Shown in pieces: positions 10,966 through 21,579 of a DNA stretch of 64,000 nt (position 1 is the first letter of the stretch; each line of letters opens with the position of its first letter). Source of the stretch: Agapetus fuscipes (lineage: Eukaryota > Arthropoda > Insecta > Trichoptera > Glossosomatidae); the NCBI GenBank assembly GCA_951799405.1, contig OX637337.1, positions 17,420,347 to 17,484,346 of the forward strand. Reading direction: 5' to 3'. The translations under genes were made by a program, and so were the position numbers. The notes under the pieces are model-generated. The model worked only from the letters and a program-made list of their open reading frames with translations, was not told where the DNA came from and did not search any database.

Positions 10966-11404
10966 AGCAGTGGTGAAATGTCAATAAGTACAGGCAATTA
11001 ATTGTTGCAGTACTTAATCAATTACAAAACAAAGATCCTGCATTCGAATGTCAGCGATCTGAAATATTTTTATTTGAAACTGCTTGGTACTTAACGTCTC
11101 TGTTTAAATGTATTTTTTTGGCTCCTTAGATGTAAAAGTACTCGGAAATATACTTACTTAGGTACCTTGTTTATTGGGTCACTTCCCATGCTATTGCTCT
11201 TCCACTCTTTCTACGATTTTCTTCGCTCAGCTATTGTATGGCCGCCGTATTGGATCTCGTGTCCCGGTTCTTAACAATCCCGCGAGGTTTGATGACCCTA
11301 TCTGACCCTTACTGACCCTAACTGGCATAAGCTGACCCTGCCAAGGGTCACTCATGCGATCTCTCGAAGTACTAACAATTTATTGGAACAATATTATATC
11401 TGAA

Positions 11405-11580
11405 ATCAGTAATTTCAGGTACGTCGAGTATAAAACATTGCGTAAACTCACCTTTATTGCGTAAACCGAAAAAAGGATAGAAATTAAAGAACTCTCTAGG
11501 GGTGCAGTCGTATATTTCATACATTTTCGATTTACGCAACCGAAGTGAGATTACGCAATGCTTTATACTCGGGGCACGAA
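11405..11580. mobile_element. Family-D MITE, diverged copy
   Basis: The element starts TCGAGTATAAAACATTGCG and ends CGCAATGCTTTATACTCGG, with internal arms of GTAAACCGAAAAA type. This is the same architecture as the copy at 8847. Confidence 0.6.
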
Positions 11581-11639
11581 ACTGAACAAAAATAATGTAC
11601 ATAACATAAATTAGTAATGGTCAGAAAATTTGACATTAG

Positions 11640-11690
11640 ATTTTTTCTCGGCGGGAAAACGTCACAGGTCCATGTGACTACTGCCCTTGC
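11640..11690 (+). repeat. Family-E fragment
   Basis: TTTTTTCTCGGCGGGAAAAC and the following CGTCAC only; it directly precedes the RTE fragment. Confidence 0.45.
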
Positions 11691-12040
11691 TTCTTTCCTT
11701 CCTCAGTCCACTCATGGACAAAGGCCTCCTCAATATTCTCCATGTTTCTTCTATCGACTGTGGTCAGCCTTCCGCGGCCCGCAGTTCGCTTGATGTCGTC
11801 CAGCCACCTCAGTTGGAGTCACCCTACTGTCCGCTACGTCATCCTGGGTCACGGTTGGACGATATTTTTCAGGCATCTGTCATGCTTTTGTCTTGCGACT
11901 TGACCTGCCCAACGCCACTTTAAACAGGCTATGCGTTGTACAACATCAGTGATATCAGTGCGTTTGCGGATCTTTAGATTGAAAACCCTGTCCTTGAGGC
12001 TGATTCCCAGGAGCCTCCTTTCCACATCACCTTTCAATGG
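11690..12040 (-). pseudogene. RTE-type LINE reverse transcriptase, C-terminal fragment
   Basis: The reverse strand reads VERRLLGISLKDRVFNLKIR, KRTDITDVVQRIACLKWRWA and GQVARQKHDR. After a frame change it reads RWLDDIKRTAG and finally RRNMENIEEAFVHEW. This order (ERxMLGxSLxDRIRNxxIRxRT, KWxWAGHxAR, RWxDDIxxxAG, EEAF) is typical of RTE-like retrotransposon C-termini. Stops and at least one frameshift show it is dead, and the 5' part is missing. Confidence 0.72.
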
Positions 12041-12779
12041 CTCTTTGGCTCGTCCTCAGTCTGTTAGTGCTATGCTGAGTGAGCAATTTAGTTTCAAGGT
12101 CATAGGTAGATCCTGGAACACGCATGACTCATAGACCCTGCATTTCAAGTACTTTTCCGTCGTTATGGATGAAGCCTGGATTCTAATTTACGGTAATTAG
12201 TGCCTTATTTAAATCAACAACTTGGAAGGAAAAATAAGGATAGGAAATAAAAAAAAATTGTTTTATTACACTTGTTGATTTTATGGACGTTTTGGTCATC
12301 GACAGCAAAATATAAGTTGATGTACATTAACACATATAGGTATGTAGGTACTTCATACAACCTCCCATCTAGTATAATTATTATTCCTTTTTTTTTAATA
12401 CAATAACACTTTTTATATAAGTACATAATAATATTTATCAATTTACAAATTGGCATGAATAAACTTCCTTTACTATTTAAAACGTTTTTCTACTCGTTTA
12501 ACAAAAAAACTTTACACAGACTTTAATAACTTAATATGAGTCGTATAGAACCAATTTAGGTTTTGTTTTCGATCATGAAATGATTGGATGGAACTTTTAT
12601 TATCATTTCCATGTACATATTTACTCATTGTAGAAAAAAATCCTAGATTACTGCATTTGGTTCTATCTGACTGATATGAACCCCTTTTATGTAAATTATC
12701 GTATCTGTTGTATATAAATTTTTGAAATAACATTTTTGAATTTTTATTGGTTGCCAGAATATTGTTAGTATACATACTG

Positions 12780-13075
12780 CTGGCCCGTAGTCTAGTGATT
12801 AATGCTATGCACTCGCAATCGCAATATCCTGGGTGGTATTCTTCGAGAAACACAAAATAATCATCATTAAATTTTCAAATATGTTCTACATTGAGTTTAA
12901 AAATTCATGCGTATTTAGGTACAAATGACTGGTCACCAAAGGTCTATCCAGTTTTACGGCAACTGGGTCTTGATTTTATATAAAAATTGGCATTTCTTTA
13001 GCTATGATCAAGCTAGCAGAGGGTTCTTGATCTGTGATTCTCACAAAAACAACGCTCGTCAAATAAATCATCCAA
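12780..13075 (+). repeat. Family-C tRNA-headed SINE
   Basis: GGCCCGTAGTCTAGTGATTA head, CAACTGGGTCTTGATTT body, and a tail ending AAATAAATCATCC. Confidence 0.62.
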
Positions 13076-13076
13076 G

Positions 13077-13680
13077 CATTAATTTTACTCTTTTCTATTT
13101 TTATAGTTTTTCAATCAAACTATTGTATTTACTCGTATTTTGATAAAACAAAAGGATTAATTTGCTCTCTTTTAAGTTTAGTAGATGCAATAGTATATAT
13201 AAGAAGGGTCCACGGAACATTTTTTAATAAACCTCGAAAAATCATAAACCAAAAATTCGTTGAGGTGATTTTTTTTCTTGGAAATTGATTTAACTCCTAA
13301 TACAAAATAAATAAAAATGTTGTATGAAATAGAAAATATTTTTTGTCAAAGTCAAAAACAAATTGTAGTTTTTTTGTTGTAAAATTATCTCTTAATCCAA
13401 ATGTATTGAAATTGAGTTTTCCTAAATTATTTAGGTACTCAGTTTATTTCAATGTGTTTGATAAAAAAATGGAAATTCCCTATAAATAAATAAAAATTAA
13501 TAAAAACATTTTTCTTATATTTATGAGTTACTAAAATTTATCACATTTTTTTACAATTTACAAAACCCACCACAATCCTCATTCTTTATTTTTTCATTCT
13601 TCTATCATCAAAAAGCGACATTTGAAGTTAGGTTTATCTTACAGTATATATTTGAAGATACGACACAATAAAACATGGCG
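13077..13680. other. AT-rich flank of the Transib element
   Basis: Runs of A and T, no repeat family recognised. Confidence 0.5.
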
Positions 13681-13899
13681 GCGCACACTGGGGCAAGAAG
13701 CCCTCAAAGTTGGCAATAAATCACAGACTCAATTAATCAATTACTTAAGTTAAATATTGCTTTGTAGAGGTGTTAGTATTACAAAATAAATACATATATG
13801 GTTTCTAAAGTGTTTATTTTCTTTTTTTAAATATAATAAAACGATATAAAAAATATAATATTTTAATAATTTCATTGAGAAAAGCGATTATAACAGTTA

Positions 13900-14376
13900 T
13901 TAAGTTTCATCGTCTTCCGAATGTGACAAAACATCATCGTCTTCATTGTCACTATCACCGTCATCAATGAGTTCAGATTTTAACAAATCAACTGCTTCTT
14001 TAGGAAGGTGCTGCAGTTTCTTTTTTTGTAATATTCGCTTGCTCGTGATTACAGGGTCGGAACTAAGCAAAAATAAATTAAAGACGTCCTCATTAGTTTT
14101 CTCACGACTACACTTCCTTGAGTAGTGCTCTCGATATTTTTTGAAATCCTTATTCCAGGCTTCTTGGGCTTCCTCCGTTAATTGGCCTATAGGCAACAAA
14201 GCAGAAGAGATTATTTCAGGCCCATGTATAAAGTATTTGTGCAGTGTAGGAGGCATATTGTACCAAGGTTACTGTTGAACAAAGTATCTGGCGGTGTTTT
14301 GGGCAAATTCTCTGAATTTCTCGACATCTATTTCATGTCCACTAGAAACTACTATCATTATAACATGCATCTTTTT
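13900..14376 (-). pseudogene. Transib/RAG1-like transposase, C-terminal catalytic part
   Basis: The frame reads from MHVIMIVVSSGHEIDVEKF through an in-frame TAA at 14271-14269, then MPPTLHKYFIHGPEIISSAL and onward. The block LHK-xxxH-xPEII, followed by a short loop and LTEEAQEAWNK, parallels the RAG1 segment FHK-xxAH-xPEII ... ASEGNESGNK, which carries the third catalytic acidic residue. The tail is strongly acidic (DDGDSDNEDDD). The upstream junction with the N-terminal block is out of frame and lies between 14376 and 14380. One stop codon plus the missing middle make it non-functional. Confidence 0.7.
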
Positions 14377-14378
14377 AA

Positions 14379-14860
14379 TTAATTCCCTGCAATTTCATGC
14401 AACGTTTTTGAGGCCTGTGCTTTTCCTGTTGCTCTTAAACTCATATTAGTGGCATAATTTAAAACACTAACTTGTGTAGAATCCCTCAACTCTTTTGTTT
14501 TTAGTCGCTTAGTTCGCTCAGAACTTGATTCAAAATAAATTTTTGGGCGACCCCGTTTTATCCCGGGAGTTTTCATTTCTTCTCTGATTTGAAAGGAAAT
14601 TGAAGTATCCAGCCATTCAGCATTATTTTTGCAAAACCTTTCTTCCATCCTAAATGCCTTTATCCAACGTGATTTGTATTGTGATTTAAAATGTGTAATT
14701 TTTTTATTTAGACCCTTCAAATGCTCTTCCTCACATTTTGTTCGTTTCTTGATTTCTTCCTTTAAAAATATAAACTGCTCATCAATTTTACTCTTTGCAG
14801 AACTTCTCATAATATCAAGAAGCTCCTTCCTCGATATAAACATAGTGTTCGAACTCTTTC
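14379..14860 (-). pseudogene. Transib-type transposase, N-terminal part
   Basis: An open frame begins at a strong acceptor and continues to TAA at the deletion point. The product is Lys/Arg-rich, with a charged helical region (roughly residues 30-80), then RGRPKIYFESSSERTKRLK. That GRP...SERTKRRK-type motif is one I associate with the N-terminal part of Transib and RAG1-like transposases. The frame ends after KTLHEIAGN, where it abuts, in another frame, sequence that aligns with a far more C-terminal part of the protein. The family call is less certain here than for the C-terminal block. Confidence 0.5.
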
Positions 14861-15194
14861 CTGAAATAAAATACAAAATAAATTAAATTGATTTGTGCGA
14901 AACACTATTATATTTTATTTTTATACATTTATTTACTTCGAAATAACTCAAATAACAAAGAAAAGTGCAAATAAGTGCATAAAAACTAAACGATTCTAAA
15001 AAACACATACAATAATCAATATGAAAAAATAAAAATTAAGGCTTGATCTGCTTTGGAACACAACTAATAGCCTTCACGTATCTAAGAATATTTTAAAATT
15101 TTAAAGTTAAACCTTCTTTTCACTTTACACTACTTTTATAATATTACTTAAAACTTTTTTGCAACTCTAAAATTATTAAAATGTTAATACATAC

Positions 15195-15254
15195 CTGAAC
15201 TTGAAGGTTCCGTAGCGGCAATTTGATTTTTTTTCCAAAATACAGCTCAAACAT
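15195..15254 (-). pseudogene. Transib transposase, first exon
   Basis: From an ATG the exon starts MFELYFGKK and ends at a good donor (TTCAG|GTATGT). The intron would run 15194-14861 and end TTTTATTTCAG, joining to GAAAGAGTTC. In the frame that continues into exon 2 the end of this exon reads IAATEPSSSG. The ATG frame and that frame differ by one base, and an eight-A run lies between them, so a single-base loss in the run is the simplest explanation. The intron assignment is an inference from splice signals. Confidence 0.45.
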
Positions 15255-15489
15255 AGCACGAAAACAGCTTTAAATCTAGTCAATAAAAATGCACGTCTCC
15301 TCTCCGCGTGTAACTAACATCGACTGGGGAGTGGGGCGATGAGAGGCGTGGGACTAAGGACCGCACTCGTTCGTTTTATTATGTAGGGGATAGTAGGGCA
15401 TCGAAAAATAGAAGAAGGAAGAGTGTACATGTTATTTCATTTTTTGTATTACTGCCAAATTTGAGAGCCCCTTGCCCCAGTGTGCGGCG

Positions 15490-18400
15490 TGTAAACACCT
15501 GATTACTGTACCATTCTGTTTATATTCAAAACATACATACAGTGATCAGCAGCTGTTCACGCGATGTCATATTTTATTGCTCTCTATCTTCAACTAGATA
15601 CGATAAGTTCCATGGCCTCCTTTTGAATATGCAGTCCCAGATTTAGATGGGTCGAATACGAAGGCCCGGAAAAACAAATGTCACAAGTCCCTTTTTTAAC
15701 TTATTTTTTCCTTTTAAATTAAAACTAAGCATCATTTTACAAGTAGCACGTTTATGAATTTATTAATTTTTTACTTAATACCTTTGTAGCGTTTCAAAAA
15801 CATCACACACAACTTTTGAACTAGCAGATGTTATAAGTACGAGTACCTATCATTAAAACTAATTATGTTATGAACATTTTCATGATAAGTAATGCAAACA
15901 TCTTTTATGGTCTCTTTTTATTCAATTTAATTATTTTTTTATGAAACAATTTTGAAGATTTTAATTACATTTTGTAAAAATAACAGAATTAACGAAGATA
16001 TTAATTGTAAAAATAAACTCCATTAAAAGATTGTAAAATGCATCCGTGACATGTCCAAAAAAAGGTTATATTTGTAAATGGTATTTTTTACCAGTAGTAC
16101 ATGCTCAATGGGGAAAATGAATTAAATAAACTTATTTTTTCGGAAAAACACTTTAAAAATGTTATAGAAATACAAAAAATATCAGATAACTTTTAGGGGT
16201 TAAAAAAACTATATTTAATGTTAGGACAATTTGGTCCCAGGGATTAAAAAAATGGCAATCATACGTACTCGAATAGTATGACATCCATTTTGGTTCAATT
16301 GCATATTTTTCAATAAACCATTAGGCATCAGATAATTAATAAGATGTACATGCCAATATAATTTTTACATCAAATTTAATTTAAATTTGCAAATATAAAG
16401 GCTGATGACATTGATTTATGGCGCATGCTAGTTATTTCTCGTATTAATGTAATATGTGTGTTATGGATCGAAATTGGTAAAAAATGAAATAAATAAGATA
16501 AAGCGTTGTACGTCAATAATAAGGACGAATTTGTAAGCAAGATATTGATGATACCTTAAGACGTTACGTGATAGAATGGGATATAAATTATTCAGAGTGA
16601 ATGTAAAATAAGGAAATGTATGAAATAGATCATGGATATGAATGAATTGATGAAGGTATACAAGGAGAGGAAAAATTGAGGCAAGTTTGAAGTGGCTCTG
16701 GCCACCCTTAGGGGAATGGTGCCATAGTTACAGCTACAAACCTCTTTTCATCTTAAAACATAACAATAGTAAACAAAATATACGTTTCATCTGCTTTTTT
16801 AATTGTAAAGTTAAACAAGGACTAGAATAACTAACAAATGCATTTAGAGACTTGAAAATATAGAAAGATAATTTTTTAATGAACAACAATAAATTGAAAA
16901 AGGCAATGTATTTTATAAAGGTATCTAAGTTTGTGCATTTCTTGTTAATTTAAATTAATATTACAATAATTCAATGAAATAATATCTAGTGAAACAAACT
17001 ATACGAGTATGTTAAAATGTGTGGTAAAAATATTTCCCCATAATCATTATGGTACTTAATTAATATTTTAAAACCCTTTGGCACCGAGTCCTTCAACTTA
17101 ATATAATGCCAAAGTCAGAACAAAAGTAATTGTACACTTTTAGTGAAAAATAAAAAAAATACAGGTAAGTAAGTTGCTATAGTTTTAATTAAGTTTTTTT
17201 ATAGTAGGGTTTATTTTATCCTAAACATTAAAAAGCTCAACACGAAATAAATAAATATCTAAATCTAAACTATGAACAATATTTTAGATGTAACAAAAAA
17301 CGTGTTTTTGTTTATACTCTTAATTACATAGATAAATAGGTTCTAAGTATGCTTTTAGATTGAATATTACGAGTAGAATAAGTTAGTTGTTTACTTAGCT
17401 TACCTATAGAAACACAGATATTGATAGACGCAGATAATTTGAGCAGAATCAACCAAGTAATATGAGTCCCATAGAATCAAAATCGGGAATCTAAGATAAA
17501 TTTCGGAAATAAGATGGCTAGAACATTATGGATATTATGAGAAAATTATTTTCCATATTTGCATACACGTATCTACCTCATTATCAAAAAAACCTCCTAA
17601 ATTGCCGACCTTGATTTTACAACCCATATATATGTTTAAGTTTCCTAAAAAAAACTTAGTTTTATGTAAATTTACCATCATTTAATTATTTATTTTATTT
17701 ACATAATAAATTATATCTTTGCGTACCCACATAGGGTACCTCCGTATTTTTTGTTTTAGATTTATCAATAGTTTTGCATCTTTAAAAGAGAAACAGAAAG
17801 TTAAGACAGGTCTTATAAATTTTCAGTACTTAGAATTTAAGAAATATTTTCAGTTGAAACCAGAAAATTGGTGATGTTTTATGAAAATAAATAAAAAAGA
17901 TTGCCTAAAATCAGGCGCAGTCATTTTGACAGTTAGGGCTTTGGTGCATTTTAAACAGATGGCGTTGCTCTAAAAGTAATTTTTCAATATGGAACAGTGC
18001 TGTCACTGAAAAAATATATAATTATGACGATAGGTAGCTGGATTGTTATTTGTTTTCATAAAATTTAAAGGCAAATTTACAAGTAGGAAATACAACACAG
18101 AAACAATGTTGATTTTTTTTCTACATTGAACACCAAAAGGGAAACATGTGAATAAATACATTTTTATTTATTGCAGACAATCAATAACATTTAATAAAAT
18201 TTTAAATACTAAGCTAATACAAAATTATTTGGGTCTCACACCAAAAAGGCTTTATTTTCATTATTTAAAAAATCTTAATTTCCCTCCTGCTTCCTAAATG
18301 GTTCTTTTCCCACCCATACAATCACCAAATTTACTCATTACAATAAAACCAGCATCTTACCATTGAAAATATTACAAAAAAATGTAAAGTCAAAATATTG

Positions 18401-19260
18401 CTGTGTTTGCATAGTACAAATAACTAACATTTTTCATTTTGCTATTTTTATCTGTCAAGTTATTTTTCCAAATACACAGTTTTATTATTGTGTTGATGAT
18501 ATATTATGATTTTGTTTATTGGTAGACCATACCTAAAACTGATATATCAAATATTTGCTTCATTTAACTAAACAATCAATGAAAAACACAGATTTTCTTT
18601 ATTTTTTACAAATTTAATGATAAAATTTGTAACCATCCGTTTTTCCCTATTGTTTTTAATAAATTGTTTATAAAAATGGTATTTATAAATTACTTTATTT
18701 GTTTTCTTGTGTCGCAAATTACATTTTTTTGTTTATTTTGATTGTTTTTACTTAAAAACTCAATGACTTCCATTTAAAACTGGTCACGGTTTTTAAAGCA
18801 AACAAAAATGGATTTATGACAATTAATTTAAAAATAAAATTTTATTGAGTTTGAAAATCTTTCTGTCGTATTGAAATAGTTTTTTTTGGTTGAATATATT
18901 TTTAACTCAATTTAAAAAATATGTTTCGTTTTTTTATGACTAAAATTTATTAGACATCTATGTTTTTTTTGATGAACCTATTTTATTGTGTACAAAATTT
19001 GTCGTAAATTAATATTAATATTGATTACAGACAAATTAAATAGAATGTGTACATATTAATTGATTATACTGTGTGTAGACCATTAGATAGTGTCTATTTA
19101 ATGAAATGTTACATTTAAAATAACATTGAATGTCAAAAAAAATATTATATAGGTATAAGTAAGTACTTAGGTAGGTACTGAATGGCTAAAGGCAATATAA
19201 ATGCAAAAACAGAAACTGCTCAATATCTGAATAAAGATTTTTCACTAGTAGAAAATGCTA
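15490..19260. other. Long AT-rich stretch without recognised features
   Basis: Almost free of the SINE, LINE and MITE families that fill the rest of the window. No exon on either strand was recognised. It lies downstream of the receptor's probable stop and could include its 3' UTR or intergenic DNA. Confidence 0.45.
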
Positions 19261-19377
19261 TTACCGGTGAGCGCTTTGGATTCGTAATTAGAAGGCAAAG
19301 GGTTCGATTCCACAAAAAAAAAACAAATAGACTCTTTTCACATCATTTTAGAAGACTGTTAAATGTAGGTTGCTATT

Positions 19378-19720
19378 AGAAATGCCACATTCCATCACAA
19401 GAATGGTTGATTCATAAAAGGCACTTCGTACCAGTGTGGTCACAGTGAGAAAACTAAGAAATATTTATCAGATTTATTAATAAAACAAAAGGGAAACTTT
19501 ATTATGCAGCCCTTACGACGCGTTCATTATTTTGGTCCAAGCTGTCATTGTTTAAACCAGTTTTTATCACTAAGCACGGGCATATTCTTGTTATTTGCCT
19601 TGGCCTATACCTTGAACCAAACTGTTCAATACTTTGTTTCAAATTTAATATTTTGGTAGGAAGTAGCGTATTAAAATCAACCATTCATTCTATTCACTAC
19701 CTAACAGGACGGGTAGTTCA
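19378..19720 (+). repeat. Family-J dispersed repeat
   Basis: AAAAGGCACTTCGTACCAG, ATATTTATCAGATTTATTAA, TTATGCAGCCCTTACGACGC and ATTTGCCTTGGCCTATACC occur in this order, as in the copies at 48.4 and 57.0 kb. Confidence 0.5.
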
Positions 19721-19934
19721 TAAATATAGTAAAAAAACATAGTTTGAATTTGCTAGCTTTAATTTATTAAATTTTATTTAACAAAGGCGTTTACAAAACT
19801 TGTTTCATGAGTGTCAATACTTCTCATTCATGACTGTAAACTTAATAATATCTACATATATTTAATGTTTGCATTTCAATATGTTAGTTTAAGTTTGCGA
19901 TACAATGAATTGCTTGAGACATTTGAATTGTAAA

Positions 19935-20290
19935 TTTATAATATACGAATGCTTCGGATTGCTTGGACTGATAGCGTCACAAAAGTGTTTGCTGAGTGAG
20001 CAGGAACGGATAGAAAACTCCTGTTGAATGTAACGTTACGTAAGATATCATATATGGGGTATATATTGCGCGTTACAAAGTCCCACCTTCTGCAACTGAT
20101 AATGCCAGGTACGACAGAGGCACGCCGGGGAGCTGGCAGAAGGCAGACGTCCTGGCTGCGCAATGTAAGAGACTGGACCCTTAAGGAGAGGTGTAGAGGA
20201 GTTGTTTTGGACAGTGCAGGCCAGCAAAAACCTTTGCTACAGTGATCGCTAACATCTGGAGAACCTGACAGGGCACTATCTGACGAAGTT
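19935..20290 (+). pseudogene. LINE reverse transcriptase, C-terminal fragment
   Basis: The plus strand reads MLRIAWTDSVTKVFAE, then a stop, then LLLNVTLRKISYMGYILR, LLQLIMPGTTEARRGAGRRQ and TSWLRNVRDWT. The pattern RISWTDxxTNxEV ... KRRKLxYLGHIxR ... LLQLIxxGKIEGxRGxGRRxxSWLxNLRxW is a common end of insect non-LTR retrotransposon polyproteins. It contains stops and ends without an intact tail. It lies just beyond the probable 3' end of the receptor gene. Confidence 0.68.
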
Positions 20291-20534
20291 TAAGCATACA
20301 CCCTTTGATGGGAGGTATTGACACTCCCCCGGAACTAATTGTGTTTTACCAATAATTGAAAACTCACTTGTGAATGCAAAAAAAGTTATTTTTTACTCTA
20401 TTTGTAAATATGAACCCTTGCAAAGTTAAAACCTAAATCATATAGGTGCTATTCAGTTGATCTGTTCACTGGTGACCGTTAGCTCTCTTCTCTCCGGCGA
20501 TGAACCTGACACTTGGAAGCAGGCGTGGATGACG

Positions 20535-20705
20535 TCACTTGGCTTGCTTGGGGGTGCCAAAGCAAGGCTCGCTGTAGGCTACCGAAGGTCCGTCCGTGTA
20601 GGCGGAGGGACCTTCAGCAGAGCACACTGAATCTTCTGGGGTTCTCGAGGGTTCGCATTCAGTCACTTCTTGCTCGGCCCGTTGAGGTCTCTGCTTATGT
20701 AGAGC
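20535..20705 (-). CDS. Gpr158-like: Probable terminal exon of the GPR158-like receptor
   Basis: An open frame of 56 codons plus TGA, starting ALHKQRPQRAEQ and ending FGTPKQAK. It is Ser/Pro/Glu-rich like a receptor tail and clearly GC-richer than its surroundings. Two adjacent AGs (TATCAG|CAG|GCT) both give phase 0, matching the phase-0 donor of the preceding exon, so the tail would read RRFSLQ-ALHKQ or RRFSLQ-QALHKQ. The assignment rests on phase, strand, order and composition rather than on a conserved domain; tails of this family are poorly conserved. Another exon between 20.7 and 26.0 kb is possible. No other terminal exon candidate was seen in that interval. Confidence 0.55.
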   Translation of the reverse strand, partial: ALHKQRPQRAEQEVTECEPSRTPEDSVCSAEGPSAYTDGPSVAYSEPCFGTPKQAK

Positions 20706-20754
20706 CTGCTGATACAAAATACTGTTAATAGTAATATAACATACAATAGAATCT

Positions 20755-20795
20755 CAATTTTATTTAGGACTTTTTTACTGGCGGGCAAACGTCAC
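20755..20795 (+). repeat. Family-E fragment
   Basis: TTTTTACTGGCGGGCAAACG followed by TCACA. About 50 bp upstream (in receptor sense) of the probable terminal exon. Confidence 0.4.
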
Positions 20796-21044
20796 ACTTG
20801 TATATATTACTTCACAACTAATAAAAAAATATATTATTGCATTTTATGTAGTAACCCGTCCGTGTGGTGTCACAACTTTGTCTAAGTTAATTCATGTAGG
20901 GACCTCGTAGACTTCATAATGTAGGTACTTTTATTTTAGCGTAGTCAGGCAGGGGGTGCAATAATATGTGTCCGTCAATGTACAAGTTACATAGCAGCTA
21001 AATAACAATATTTTATGTAAGCTATACGAAAATCATTGTTCTGG

Positions 21045-21125
21045 TTTAAAGCTTAGTTGGTAGAGCGCTTGCATTTCAAGTTAGAGGGCAACGACTCAAA
21101 CCCTTACACGGGTGCCAGACTTAAA
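21045..21125 (+). repeat. Family-B SINE head fragment
   Basis: AAAGCTTAGTTGGTAGAGCG is an A-box-like head, with a damaged B box (GACTCAAACCC). Nothing of the body remains. Confidence 0.45.
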
Positions 21126-21287
21126 TTAATCAAATCTTCATTCTTTGGCAAAAAAAATAATGAATGGCAGTTTTGTAATAAAAAAATGTTGAGTTATTCA
21201 ATGCTATTTGATTTTATTTAAAATCAAGGGTGATAATCTAGTTTTCCTTCAGAAATTAAACGAAGATTTAAAAATGCATATAAGCAT

Positions 21288-21578
21288 AAGACCGGTCCGT
21301 AGTCCAGGTGGTAACACTTCGGACTCGTAACTGGAAGGTCGTGGGTTCGAATCCCGGCGGAGCACAAAAAATATACCATTTATATTTTCAAATTTGCTCT
21401 TCGCTGGGTTGAAAAATTCATAAACCTTTACCAAAGACCGGTCATCAAAAGGTCCATCCAGCCTTACAACAACTGGGTCTTGCTTGATAATTGGCGCTTT
21501 CTACAGCGACGACCAAGCTCGCAGAGGGCTCTAGAGGTGTGATACACATAAAAACAGCGCTCACCAAATAAATCAGCC
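21288..21578 (+). repeat. Family-C tRNA-headed SINE
   Basis: Well preserved. A box GTCCGTAGTCCAGGTGG and B box GGTTCGAATCCC are followed by GGCGGAGCAC, then GGTCCATCCAGCCTTACAAC and AACAGCGCTCACCAAATAAA. This is the best reference copy of family C in the window. Confidence 0.75.
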
Positions 21579-21579
21579 T

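Larger units (their letters stand above)
13684..15484 (-). mobile_element. Transib-type (RAG1-related) DNA transposon, internally deleted
   Basis: A 1,801-bp element bounded by 32-bp imperfect inverted repeats (28 of 32 match) starting CACACTGGGGCAAG. The ends occupy 13684-13715 and 15453-15484. The flanks on both sides read CGGCG, a 5-bp target duplication. Transib transposons have 5-bp GC-rich duplications and termini starting CAC that resemble the RAG heptamer. Inside, on the minus strand, are a short first exon, an N-terminal coding block and a C-terminal block carrying the RAG1-like catalytic Glu region. The middle of the transposase, which should hold the two catalytic Asp residues, is absent. 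The element is therefore a non-autonomous deletion derivative with intact ends. Confidence 0.72.

Noticed and set aside
12512..12853. 113-codon minus-strand frame
   Set aside because: Its 5' part is a family-C SINE and the rest is AT-rich noise.
21290..21365. tRNA gene (GGTTCGAATCCCG)
   Set aside because: It is the head of a family-C SINE present in many copies with a common non-tRNA body.
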